A stretch of DNA of 16,626 nt from an uncultured Oscillospiraceae bacterium (lineage in GTDB: Bacteria > Bacillota > Clostridia > Oscillospirales > Acutalibacteraceae). Position numbers and translations under genes: made by a program. The stretch is taken from the NCBI GenBank assembly GCA_900549055.1, contig URNB01000035.1, positions 1-16,626 on the forward strand, in the 5' to 3' direction. This document shows positions 7,847 to 15,464 of this stretch, piece by piece. Each line of letters begins with the position of its first letter. The first letter of the stretch is position 1. Under the pieces are notes generated by a model that worked only from the letters and a program-made list of their open reading frames with translations, was not told the DNA's origin and did not search any database.

Positions 7847-10714
7847 TTACTCTCCTTCACTGTATTCTTGAATTTTGCGTGTAATCTCGCTGTCGGCGGC
7901 CTTGCTCCATTTGACGATTGCGTCCTTTGCGTTTACACCGTCGTTAAGCACCGACCAGTAAGCCTGATCAAGCGCACGGCCGAGGTAGTAGCTTCCCGGA
8001 ACCTCGGGAACCTCCTTTACCTTTGCCCACTGCGTAAGTATCTTATCGAGATCCTCGCTGTCCCACGCCATTTTTTCAAGCGCGTCCACGGTTGCGGTCG
8101 CCTGTCTGCCGAGCATTCCTATAAGGGATTCAACATTATTTGAATACCTGGTTTGCGTATCGGCGGCAGTCCACCATTTAAGGAACTCCCAGGCTTCCTT
8201 TTTATTTTTGGATTTTTCTATTATGGAGCAGCCCGTGCCGCCGCCCGCAACCGAATCGTTCCCGCCGGCTGTTCCCGGGACGGAAGCTATCGACCAGCGC
8301 CCCTTTATTTCGGGAGCTGCGCTGTAAAGCGTTAAATATGTGGTATAGGTGGATATACCCAGCGGCATTGTGCCCGCGCGGAAGCGGTTGTAGAAATCCG
8401 CCTCCTTCTGGTATCCGTAATCTGTGTAGAACTTCGTCCAGAAATCAAAGACAGAAATTTGCTCGATTCCCGTAAGGGAGGTGGCGTTAAGCTCTTTATT
8501 ATAAAGCGAAAGCCCCTTTTGCCCCATAAGCGTTGCAAACATATTAAGACTGCCTATGCCGGTGCTTATCGTCTGCGACGAGGTTATCATTGTATACGGA
8601 ACATATATATTCATATTGTTCCGCTGAATAATGGCTGACGTGTAAAGGAACTCGTCCCAGTTTTTCGGAATGGTAAGCCCCAAATTTTCGAGAATGTCCG
8701 TCCTGTAGAAAAGCATATAGAAGGTCTGCGTATCGGGCAGAGCGTACAGCTTTCCGTTATATTCATAGGGCACCTGCGCGTCGGGCTGGAATCTTTTCAG
8801 CGTATCACCCAAATCGTCAAATTGATTAAGGTCTGCCAGCGCCCCGCGTATTCCGAGGTTTACAGGCTCGGTTCTTGTCATATGCAGCGCCATATCGGGA
8901 AAATTGCCCGACAAAATACCGTTTACAAGCGAAGCGTTGGTTATCTGCACATCAACATGGATTCCCGTCTGCTCTGTGAATGAGTCCCTTATAAGCGTAT
9001 CAAGCGAGGTTGCCTGATCTCTGCCCCAGTTCACCCAAAGCTTTAAGGCTTTTTCCTTTTCGCCGTTTTCGGTATTCACCGTGTAATCGTCAAAAAACGA
9101 TACAATAAGGCGCTTAAAGCTGTAGCCCATTTTCTTGAAAAAGCCGGTCCTTGTGTTTACAAAATCCTGTCCTGCGGGAGCTAACTGTATTGTATCGACG
9201 CAAAGCGGCATCTTCTTCATATCGTAAAGCCAGGAGCTTAACGAGGTGTAATTCGAGTAATAATCGCTGACATACTGATGCGCGGTGTATGGTCTGTCAA
9301 GCATGTTGTTAAGTACGCGCGACATATTCTTAAGCGCAGAAATATACTGGCTGCTCCGCTTACCCGTAAAGCCCTCCAAATCAGCCACCAGCGATAAAAG
9401 CTCCTTATCGCAGTAGGTAAAGGTCTCCTTTAGATCGGGTATCTGTGTGAAAAGCTCGTAATCGAGGTTGACATCGGGTGTGGCGCCGGTTATTTTCACT
9501 ATGTCTATATACTTATCGCCGAGCTTCTCCACTATTCCGTAAAGGCGGTAGAAATAATCCGCCATTGCGCCGAGTGTCACTTCAAGCGACAGTGTGTGGC
9601 TGCCCTTTTCCAAATAAATGTAATAGGGGTCTTCCCCTCCGTATTTCAGAAATTCCCATTTTGCCGAATACGGGAAGCGTATGCCTTTAGCCTCCGAAAA
9701 CGGAGTTTTGCCGTCAATTTTAAGCCAGCGCCAGCTTTCGGCGTTTATAACATCGCTTTGGCGGTACCTGAACCCTAAAGAGTAATAACCGCTTTCCTTT
9801 ACCTCAAAATTCCATACAAGGAACTGTCCCGCGTCCTGCCAGGAGGTTCCGCCTATGTAATTAAGCTTTGTAAGGCTCGGGCTGCTCGGAGTCATTCCCG
9901 CGTTTGAGTTGTCTGATTTCGGAATAAGGCTTGAAGCGGATTTTAAAACGGCATTCTCGCCCTCAATTACTATTGTTTCGGCAGAGGTGCTTTTATCCTC
10001 CTTGAAGCCCTTGGAATAATCGGAATAATCGGATACAGCCTCGGGAGCTTCAAGTATAAGCTCTGCCACAGCCGCTGCCTGCCCGGGATTTTCCAAAGCT
10101 ACGGTATGCTCGCCCGCAGTCAGATAAATCGCATACGGCTCAACCGTCTCGCCCGTGCTGCTTTTTGCCAAAACTCCGTAATAATCCTTTATTTCGGTCT
10201 GCTCCGGGGTCAGGTCGTTGCCGTCCCTGTCGGTTTTAAAGCTTTCCTGCGCATTTTGCCAAACTCGTGGGAAGGTAAGGCTCTTTGCCTCTTCAAACGG
10301 CACCCTGCCGTCCGTCTTTAAGGTAAAGGCGTAATCAACGCCGGTATCTACCGCGGTATATGAAAGTCTTATATTGTAAAGCGCGTCCTCGGGAACGGAA
10401 ACCTTCCATTCAGCGCCGCAGCCGGTCTTTGAAAACACAACCGCGTCATTTCCGTTTACGCCCTTTCGGGCGGCGCTGCCGTATACCCGCGCGGCGTCCG
10501 ATGAAAGCGTTATGCTTTTTTCGGCGTTTTTGCGTTCGGCCATATCTGCCGCATAGGTTTTATAGGAAACCAATGAAGCCTCACCGGCGGCAGCCGTTAC
10601 GGGATCAGTTGCCTGTTCTGCCGATACGGTTGCGCAAAGCCGCGGAAGTGATGACGCGGATATTAAAACAGCCGTCATAAGGCTTGCAAACCGTATAACC
10701 GATTTTTTATCCAT
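7847..10714 (-). CDS. Large extracellular sugar-binding protein with two CBM-like modules
   Basis: This encodes 955 residues, about twice the size of a usual family 1 sugar-binding protein. The signal peptide covers residues 1-32, with a likely cut after TVSA. Two beta-sandwich modules follow (~85-225 and ~248-395) and are related to each other: LKTDGRVPFEEAK...FPR in the first matches LKIDGKTPFSEAK...FPY in the second, and each ends with a YxIYLxxGxHTxxLE strand pair as in CBM6/35-like folds. Residues ~400-545 are largely helical. The binding-protein domain runs from ~555 to the end (LKLWVNWGRDQATSLDTLIRD, then YNGKLYALPDTQTFYMLFYR and a W-rich C-terminal part). I see no lipobox: the only early Cys (27) is preceded by L-P-R-L. 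It starts at ATG 10712-10714 with AAGGAG upstream. Inference: the CBM-like part holds the polymer while the C-terminal part delivers oligosaccharide to the permeases encoded next. Confidence 0.88.
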   Translation of the reverse strand: MDKKSVIRFASLMTAVLISASSLPRLCATVSAEQATDPVTAAAGEASLVSYKTYAADMAERKNAEKSITLSSDAARVYGSAARKGVNGNDAVVFSKTGCGAEWKVSVPEDALYNIRLSYTAVDTGVDYAFTLKTDGRVPFEEAKSLTFPRVWQNAQESFKTDRDGNDLTPEQTEIKDYYGVLAKSSTGETVEPYAIYLTAGEHTVALENPGQAAAVAELILEAPEAVSDYSDYSKGFKEDKSTSAETIVIEGENAVLKSASSLIPKSDNSNAGMTPSSPSLTKLNYIGGTSWQDAGQFLVWNFEVKESGYYSLGFRYRQSDVINAESWRWLKIDGKTPFSEAKGIRFPYSAKWEFLKYGGEDPYYIYLEKGSHTLSLEVTLGAMADYFYRLYGIVEKLGDKYIDIVKITGATPDVNLDYELFTQIPDLKETFTYCDKELLSLVADLEGFTGKRSSQYISALKNMSRVLNNMLDRPYTAHQYVSDYYSNYTSLSSWLYDMKKMPLCVDTIQLAPAGQDFVNTRTGFFKKMGYSFKRLIVSFFDDYTVNTENGEKEKALKLWVNWGRDQATSLDTLIRDSFTEQTGIHVDVQITNASLVNGILSGNFPDMALHMTRTEPVNLGIRGALADLNQFDDLGDTLKRFQPDAQVPYEYNGKLYALPDTQTFYMLFYRTDILENLGLTIPKNWDEFLYTSAIIQRNNMNIYVPYTMITSSQTISTGIGSLNMFATLMGQKGLSLYNKELNATSLTGIEQISVFDFWTKFYTDYGYQKEADFYNRFRAGTMPLGISTYTTYLTLYSAAPEIKGRWSIASVPGTAGGNDSVAGGGTGCSIIEKSKNKKEAWEFLKWWTAADTQTRYSNNVESLIGMLGRQATATVDALEKMAWDSEDLDKILTQWAKVKEVPEVPGSYYLGRALDQAYWSVLNDGVNAKDAIVKWSKAADSEITRKIQEYSEGE
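7852..7857 (-). promoter_or_regulatory. Ribosome binding site deciding the MalF-1 start
   Basis: AAGGAG on the minus strand lies in the last codons of the binding-protein gene, 6 bases before the ATG at 7843-7845. It supports that ATG over the upstream GTG, and the TAA-A-ATG junction suggests coupled translation. Confidence 0.75.
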
Positions 10715-10740
10715 TGAAATACCTACTCCTTTTTTAATAG

Positions 10741-10806
10741 GATTGAGAATACCCGAATACCTTGCATTCGGATATTCTCAATCCGGCAAGGCGCACTGCC
10801 TTGCCG
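10741..10806 (-). other. Two stacked hairpins between GH16 and binding-protein genes
   Basis: The 115-bp gap 10715-10829 contains two inverted repeats with no base between them. One has 18-base arms (10741-10758 and 10766-10783) with a single mismatch and a 7-base loop. The other has 9-base perfect GC-rich arms (10784-10792 and 10798-10806) and a 5-base loop. On the minus-strand transcript the GC-rich hairpin comes first. No run of U follows either, so they do not look like a classic intrinsic terminator. The longer hairpin ends about 11 bases before the AAGGAG site of the binding-protein gene. Likely role (inferred): an RNA processing, stability or partial read-through element that sets different levels for enzymes and transporter. 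Confidence 0.75.
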
Positions 10807-10829
10807 AACATAATTTATACTGATTTGTT

Positions 10830-13748
10830 TTACTGGCCGTCTGCGGGGGTCTCCAGAACAAGAACATCACCCTGCTTCTGGTAAAGGCGAACATATTCTA
10901 CCGAATACTCTGCCGGAAGACTTCCCTCGTTATTTTCTATTGTATTGGTCTTTTCTTCGTTTGCCACCGGGCTGCTTGAGGAAATAAGCTGATTGTCAAA
11001 GAGAATATTAACGGTATCGTCGAAATCGCCCTTATAACCCATTCTTGCAAGTGTGTCTTTAGTATAGGCTGCAAAGCATTCGCCGTCGATAAAGAATTTC
11101 ATCTCATCGGCAGTCCAAAGGAAACCGTAGATATGATATTCATTTGCTAAATTTTCAGCATTCTTGAACTTGTAATTACCGACTGCGGCCTGACAGTGAT
11201 CACTGTCATTCGACTTGTTGGTTTCGTGTATCGTTGTTCCGTTTTGATCTGTATAGCCGAACGGCTCGATAATATCGACTTCCATATTATAGCCGTCCTT
11301 GCCGGTTAAATCGGTCTGGGTTGCGTTGGGGCTTCTAAGCCACAGTGACGGCCAGCAGCCCGCTTTATACGGAACCTTTGCCTTTACCTCAAGATAACCG
11401 TACTTAAAGCTCATTCTGTTTTCGGTGGTTATTGAGTTTGTTGTTAAATATGTCTTGCCGTTATAGTTTGCGGTATCGGGGTTCTTATACGCCGTCATTA
11501 AAAGTCTGCCGTTGCCTACCGATCTTACAGTACCCTCGTCAAAGTTGCCGACACCGTCATATGCGGTCATTCGCGGCTGATTGGTGCGCCATTTGGCATT
11601 ATCAATCGTTCTGCCTTTAAATTCATCATTCCACACAAGGCTGTAGCCCGCCGGCGCGAGGCTGTCCTCACCGAGGAATTCGCTTACCGTCTTTTTAAGG
11701 GCGATAAGGTCGCGTATATCGGTAACCTTATCACTGTTGAAATCGGTAACATAGGATATTTCAGCACCTATCAAATGCTTTTTAAGAAGAGCGATATCCT
11801 GCGCGTCGGCAGCATCGTCGCCGTTTGCGTCGCCCATGCGCTGAGATACTATTTTCAGCCTCGGATAACCGTTTTGAGTGGGAGCAAACGCGCCGTTTTC
11901 CCAATCGAAATCAGGCATTGTTTCAAGAGCCTTTTCGCCGATAAGATTTAAAAGATCAGCTTGAGCACCAAAAGAGTAAGAGCCGATCGAGTCTACCTTG
12001 TTGCCCCACTGGTCTATAACAAGATTCGTGAATGTAAAGCAGTTCTCAATTCTGTAGGTGGCCGATCCGTACTTAACTCCGATACCGGAATATGATTTCC
12101 AGTCACCGCCGCCATGTCTCAAATCAGCCAGTGAAGCACAGCCGATAAATGTGTACTTGTCGGTCGGCGAATCCTTTAAATATCCGATTATGCCGCCTAT
12201 GCATGACGCGCTTGTATTTGTAGAGGCAACATAAACATTATCATCTACAAAGCAGTTTTTAAACGCAAGTTCATGACCGTTTCCGCCGTAAAGTGTTGCG
12301 GCAAATGTTCCTATAGAATCAGCTGAAGTGTTGAGATACGCATCGGAAACCACAATATTTTCAATCGTAACATCGTTAAACCACATTTCAATATACGGAA
12401 ACAAACCTGCATATTTTGTGCCGTTGTAATAAAGCCCGTAAATTGTATAGCCATCACCGTTGAAGTTTCCGCCGAAGCGCTGATTTGAAGCTACTTCATA
12501 CCAACCGTTCGGGTTGTTTGTTCTCCAATCCGCGTCCTGAATATTGTTAAGATAAATATCCGCCGCGAGCTTATAATATTTGCCGTAAGTAGAGCCTACC
12601 GCATCAATAACATCATGCTTTATAAGGTAAGCAAGCTGTCTTGCGGTTTCTATTATATAAGGATCGGTCTCAGTACCGCTGCCGCCGGCATAGCCTGTGG
12701 CAACCTTGCCGTCCCAAACCTCGCCTACAATTCCGTCTATATTATCATCAGGTATCACATATGTAGGATAGCCGTCTGCGGAAATCTGCCAAACGCTGTC
12801 CCAATTAAGATCGGGCATTGTTTCCTTTGCGGCAGAGCCTTTTATGCTGTTCAAGTCCGACACCTTATATGAGTTTGCTATTCCGCCCGAGGTGGTAATA
12901 CCAAGCCATTCTTCACAATATGCAAAGCTGTTTATAACAGAGCAGCTCACGCTTGCGTTCCATGTGAGATTAAGTCCGAGTACGCCATATTTCAGCGGAT
13001 TACCGCTCTTATTCGTCGCAAGAACGCCGCAATTTTCAAAATTGAATCTTGTTTCGGCACCTGCGCTTGAGAATCCGACAAAACCGCCGCACCATGGAGC
13101 GGTACCGCCCACATTCGCAACATTTATAACAACCGAATCATCTACAAAGCAATTTTGAAAATAAAATGTTTTGCTTTGACCGCCGTAGCCTCTGCCCGCA
13201 ATAGCGCCAGCCATACTGCTTCCGCAAATGTAGGAATCCGCTATTCTTATATTTTTGAAATATCTGTTGTCCTCCCAACTGTCTATAATCGGGAACAATG
13301 CCGCATAACCCGCATCCGAAGCAAAGTGAAGTCCCCTTATTGTATGACCGCCGCCGTCAAGGTTGCCGCAGAAACGGCTCGCCGTTCCGGTATACCATTC
13401 ATTAAGCCCGCTCTTTGTGTACCAATCCGAAGCAGTAACATCATTGAGGTATATATCCGCCGTAAGCTTGTAATATTTGCCTGTTGAGCCGTTTGTGACA
13501 TCCGCTGTATAATTAGTCAAAACATCATAACCGACCATTCGCGCAAGCTGCTGCGGAGTTTCTATTAAATAGGGATCCGCTTCCGTCCCCGCGCCGCCGG
13601 CATAGCTGTCGGCAATTGTGCCGTCCCACACACCGGACGCCGCCGTTGTGGGAACTGCTGCGGCTGTAATAACCGCCGATAGGAGCATTGCAAAAGTCAG
13701 GATAAATGCCAAGGTCTTTTTAAGTTTTGGAAATTCGCTGTTTTTCAT
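10830..13748 (-). CDS. Secreted GH16 endo-beta-glucanase with duplicated beta-helix and internal dockerin
   Basis: This 972-residue secreted enzyme has a signal peptide at residues 1 to about 31-37. Two related blocks follow (~39-334 and ~344-634). Each opens with VWDG, a short YAGG(A/S)GTE stretch, DPY(L/I)IET and QLA, and contains G-N-(L/F)-(D/N)-G-x-G-(H/Y)-T-I-x-G-L, the pattern of GLUG-type right-handed beta-helix regions. A type I dockerin sits at ~638-694, with two calcium loops (D640/N642/D644/D648/D651 and D669/N671/D673/D677/D680). The GH16 catalytic domain fills ~702-957. It carries the active-site motif E823-V-D825-I-I-E828, where E823 is the expected nucleophile and E828 the acid/base, in the laminarinase-type spacing. 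It also has WPSLWL and NEYHIYGFLW. The start is ATG at 13746-13748 with AAAAGGAG upstream. Family knowledge: GH16 cuts beta-1,3 or mixed beta-1,3/1,4 glucans and some galactans; the substrate here is inferred only. The dockerin implies docking on a cohesin not seen in this window. Confidence 0.92.
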   Translation of the reverse strand: MKNSEFPKLKKTLAFILTFAMLLSAVITAAAVPTTAASGVWDGTIADSYAGGAGTEADPYLIETPQQLARMVGYDVLTNYTADVTNGSTGKYYKLTADIYLNDVTASDWYTKSGLNEWYTGTASRFCGNLDGGGHTIRGLHFASDAGYAALFPIIDSWEDNRYFKNIRIADSYICGSSMAGAIAGRGYGGQSKTFYFQNCFVDDSVVINVANVGGTAPWCGGFVGFSSAGAETRFNFENCGVLATNKSGNPLKYGVLGLNLTWNASVSCSVINSFAYCEEWLGITTSGGIANSYKVSDLNSIKGSAAKETMPDLNWDSVWQISADGYPTYVIPDDNIDGIVGEVWDGKVATGYAGGSGTETDPYIIETARQLAYLIKHDVIDAVGSTYGKYYKLAADIYLNNIQDADWRTNNPNGWYEVASNQRFGGNFNGDGYTIYGLYYNGTKYAGLFPYIEMWFNDVTIENIVVSDAYLNTSADSIGTFAATLYGGNGHELAFKNCFVDDNVYVASTNTSASCIGGIIGYLKDSPTDKYTFIGCASLADLRHGGGDWKSYSGIGVKYGSATYRIENCFTFTNLVIDQWGNKVDSIGSYSFGAQADLLNLIGEKALETMPDFDWENGAFAPTQNGYPRLKIVSQRMGDANGDDAADAQDIALLKKHLIGAEISYVTDFNSDKVTDIRDLIALKKTVSEFLGEDSLAPAGYSLVWNDEFKGRTIDNAKWRTNQPRMTAYDGVGNFDEGTVRSVGNGRLLMTAYKNPDTANYNGKTYLTTNSITTENRMSFKYGYLEVKAKVPYKAGCWPSLWLRSPNATQTDLTGKDGYNMEVDIIEPFGYTDQNGTTIHETNKSNDSDHCQAAVGNYKFKNAENLANEYHIYGFLWTADEMKFFIDGECFAAYTKDTLARMGYKGDFDDTVNILFDNQLISSSSPVANEEKTNTIENNEGSLPAEYSVEYVRLYQKQGDVLVLETPADGQ
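11667..11837 (-). other. Type I dockerin module inside the GH16 enzyme
   Basis: This encodes residues ~638-694. Two copies of the EF-hand-like calcium loop (GDANGDDAADAQD and DFNSDKVTDIRD) are each followed by a helix (IALLKKHL; LIALKKTV). Known: such modules bind cohesins on cellulosome scaffolds or cell-surface proteins. The residues at the usual recognition positions are A649/Q650 in loop one and I678/R679 in loop two. Its position between two large domains rather than at a terminus is uncommon. Confidence 0.88.
11847..12719 (-). repeat. Beta-helix block B of an internal protein duplication
   Basis: This encodes residues ~344-634. It repeats the motif series of block A (VWDG, DPYIIET, KYYKLAADIYLN, GDGYTIYGL, FKNCFVDD, LETMPDFDWE, NGYPRLKI) and ends directly before the dockerin. 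Confidence 0.85.
12747..13634 (-). repeat. Beta-helix block A of an internal protein duplication
   Basis: This encodes residues ~39-334 of the GH16/dockerin protein. It matches block B in order and motif: VWDG start, DPYLIET, KYYKLTADIYLN, DGGGHTIRGL, FQNCFVDD, KETMPDLNWD and a closing DGYPTYVI. Similarity is clear at protein level and patchy at DNA level, for example the shared GCCGCCGGCATAGC stretch near each block's start, so it is an old duplication. Confidence 0.85.
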
Positions 13749-13805
13749 TTTTATAACTCCTTTTCGTGAATTTATTTATACCGGACACAAAATCGCGGTC
13801 AAATA

Positions 13806-15317
13806 CTATTTTGCGAGGTAAAGTGTGCTCTTGCCGTCGTTTTTCTGATAAAGGCGTACCCAGTCCACATCATATTCAACCGGAAGATCCGCCGCATAGA
13901 TCTCGCAGCCGTCATACGGCTTGAAGGAGCTTGACTGCGTGAACAAATGGTTGTTCAGTATCAGGTGAAGCTGCGTATTGAAGCCGTTCATGCCCGAAGC
14001 CCCATCATCGAAATTCTTTGTTATATCATAGGTGTAGTACTTCTTGCCGTCGATATACATCGACATCTCGGTCGGAGTCCACTCAAAACCGTAGAGGTGA
14101 TATTCGTTGTTGAGGTCTGCGGAATCGAAGGTATATTTTTCGTTTTCGTCGTTCCACATGGTGTGGTCGCCGTCGCCGTACCATTTATGTATGTTCGGTG
14201 CCAGAGTATCAACGCTTGAGAATACCTCAAAGATATCAATTTCTATTGAGTAATCGTCAATGGTGTATATGCGCTGCTTGCCGTCGGGTCCCAGAGAGCC
14301 GTAGCTCGAAGACCAGAAGGACGGCCATGCGCCGCGTACAAACGGAACTCGCGCGCGCATTTCCATATAGCCGTATTTCCAGCTCATGGTGTCGTAGGTC
14401 GTAACAGACCAGGGCGCCGCAAACTCAATTCCCGCGCGCTTCGGATCCCAATACCTTAAAGCGAACATTTTCATTACGCCGTTTTCAACGCGGGTGGTAA
14501 GCTCGGTATTATCGAGCATAAGCTCTGCGGTTGCCGCCATTTTCGTGGCTCTGCTCCAAAGCTTTGTATCAAGTGTTGTTCCCTCGAACTCATCGCCCCA
14601 TACATATGTGTATCCGAGCTTTGTCGCCGTGAAATCGGAGCTTACCGAGAAGGTGTACGCGCTTCCCTTTTTATATTTGATGCGGGTATAGGTCTGAACG
14701 GCAGCTCTTACGGTTGCGTCATGCCCGCCGCCGAATATGAGCTTTTTGCCGGATACCTTTGCGAAATACTCGCCGTCCTTTGCGGAATACTTATAGCGCT
14801 TTGTGCTGCCTATAATTATTTCCTTATCCTTTGCGGCGGTATCGTCCGTTACGATTTTAAGAGTGACCGAAGCGTTCTTGGCGAAATACTGCTTGATAGT
14901 CTGCGCCGTGCGCTCCGCCTCCTTATTGCCCTTCGGAACTACTATTACATATCCGTCCGGCCCGCTCCAGGAAACGGTCTTGTAATTTATTACGGAAGCA
15001 GAGCCGCCGGAATTACCGTTACCCGAATCGGTCGGTATGGCACGGTCGGTATGATACCCATTATCGGAATCCGAGCTTGTTATGTCATCCGACAGATTGC
15101 CGCGGCTGTCTGTGCTCAAGGTGCCGTCCGAAGAAACATCCGAGCTTTGATCGGACGAATCCGAAGAATCCGAGGAAACGGAGTCAGCGCCCGAATTCTG
15201 CGAGGAACTCGGTTTTTTTGAGCCGGTATCTGTTTTTGTTTTTTCCTTACAGCCTGCAGAAGCGAAAAGCATGACCGCGCAAAGTAACAGTGCTGCAAAC
15301 CTTTTTCTTGGATACAT
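13806..15317 (-). CDS. Surface lipoprotein GH16 endo-beta-glucanase
   Basis: This 503-residue enzyme is the first gene of the cluster. Its signal peptide ends in lipobox A-S-A-G-C (lipidated Cys23). A low-complexity Ser/Asp-rich linker follows (~35-108), suited to reach through the cell wall. Residues ~112-228 form a small alpha/beta domain (YVIVVPKGNKEAERTAQTIK, then KEIIIGSTKRY, KLIFGGGHDATVRAAV) that resembles the non-catalytic domain found before GH20 and alpha-glucuronidase barrels. The GH16 domain spans ~236-495 with the active-site motif E359-I-D361-I-F-E364, plus WPSFWSSS and NEYHLYGFEW. It is a clear paralogue of the next gene's catalytic domain (shared MS-x-KYGY, VP-x-x-x-G-x-WPS, VRLYQK). 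The start is ATG at 15315-15317 with AGGA upstream, inside a 6-bp inverted repeat. Inference: it makes the first cuts in a beta-glucan at the cell surface. Confidence 0.92.
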   Translation of the reverse strand: MYPRKRFAALLLCAVMLFASAGCKEKTKTDTGSKKPSSSQNSGADSVSSDSSDSSDQSSDVSSDGTLSTDSRGNLSDDITSSDSDNGYHTDRAIPTDSGNGNSGGSASVINYKTVSWSGPDGYVIVVPKGNKEAERTAQTIKQYFAKNASVTLKIVTDDTAAKDKEIIIGSTKRYKYSAKDGEYFAKVSGKKLIFGGGHDATVRAAVQTYTRIKYKKGSAYTFSVSSDFTATKLGYTYVWGDEFEGTTLDTKLWSRATKMAATAELMLDNTELTTRVENGVMKMFALRYWDPKRAGIEFAAPWSVTTYDTMSWKYGYMEMRARVPFVRGAWPSFWSSSYGSLGPDGKQRIYTIDDYSIEIDIFEVFSSVDTLAPNIHKWYGDGDHTMWNDENEKYTFDSADLNNEYHLYGFEWTPTEMSMYIDGKKYYTYDITKNFDDGASGMNGFNTQLHLILNNHLFTQSSSFKPYDGCEIYAADLPVEYDVDWVRLYQKNDGKSTLYLAK

Positions 15318-15324
15318 GGTATCC
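15310..15324 (-). promoter_or_regulatory. Inverted repeat enclosing the first start codon of the cluster
   Basis: GGATAC and GTATCC arms (6 bp, perfect) flank three bases. The start codon of the GH16 lipoprotein and part of its AGGA ribosome binding site lie in this repeat. A folded form would partly hide the start. The stem is short, so any effect on translation is speculative. Confidence 0.4.
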
Positions 15325-15334
15325 TGCCCCCTGA

Positions 15335-15363
15335 CTTATGTTTTTTGGTTGTGCCTTATGTTT
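15335..15363. repeat. Direct repeat CTTATGTTT, 20 bp apart, in the cluster leader
   Basis: Two exact nine-base copies lie at 15335-15343 and 15355-15363, on the same face of the helix (about two turns apart), downstream of the predicted start of the cluster transcript. The spacing resembles tandem half-sites bound by AraC-family proteins, but the location inside the leader would fit a roadblock or RNA role equally well. Confidence 0.4.
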
Positions 15364-15464
15364 ATCGGACGGGTAATCAAATGCTTTGACTTTTTATAAC
15401 GTGCGTATATATAGGTACAATAGTCAAAAAAACCGATCAAACATCCGATTTTGTTTGTAAAATT

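Noticed and set aside
7858..7860. GTG start for the first MalF-type permease (310 residues)
   Set aside because: It lies upstream of the AAGGAG site, which is well spaced for the ATG at 7843-7845.
10622..10640. Lipobox at Cys27 of the large binding protein
   Set aside because: The residues before Cys27 are L-P-R-L, which does not fit the lipobox pattern; an A-x-A type cut a few residues later is more likely.
10715..10829. Intrinsic terminator between the GH16/dockerin gene and the binding-protein gene
   Set aside because: The hairpins are strong but neither strand has a following T run, and the transporter genes have no separate convincing promoter in this gap.
14721..15221. Plus-strand open frame of 166 codons opposite the GH16 lipoprotein
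   Set aside because: It is a shadow of the Ser/Asp linker and small domain, low in domain-like features and rich in Arg/Ile from reverse-complement codons.
15386..15413. Plus-strand TTGACT-16-TATATA promoter in the cluster leader
   Set aside because: It is possible by letter count, but AT-rich DNA gives such matches often and it would start about 260 bp before the regulator.
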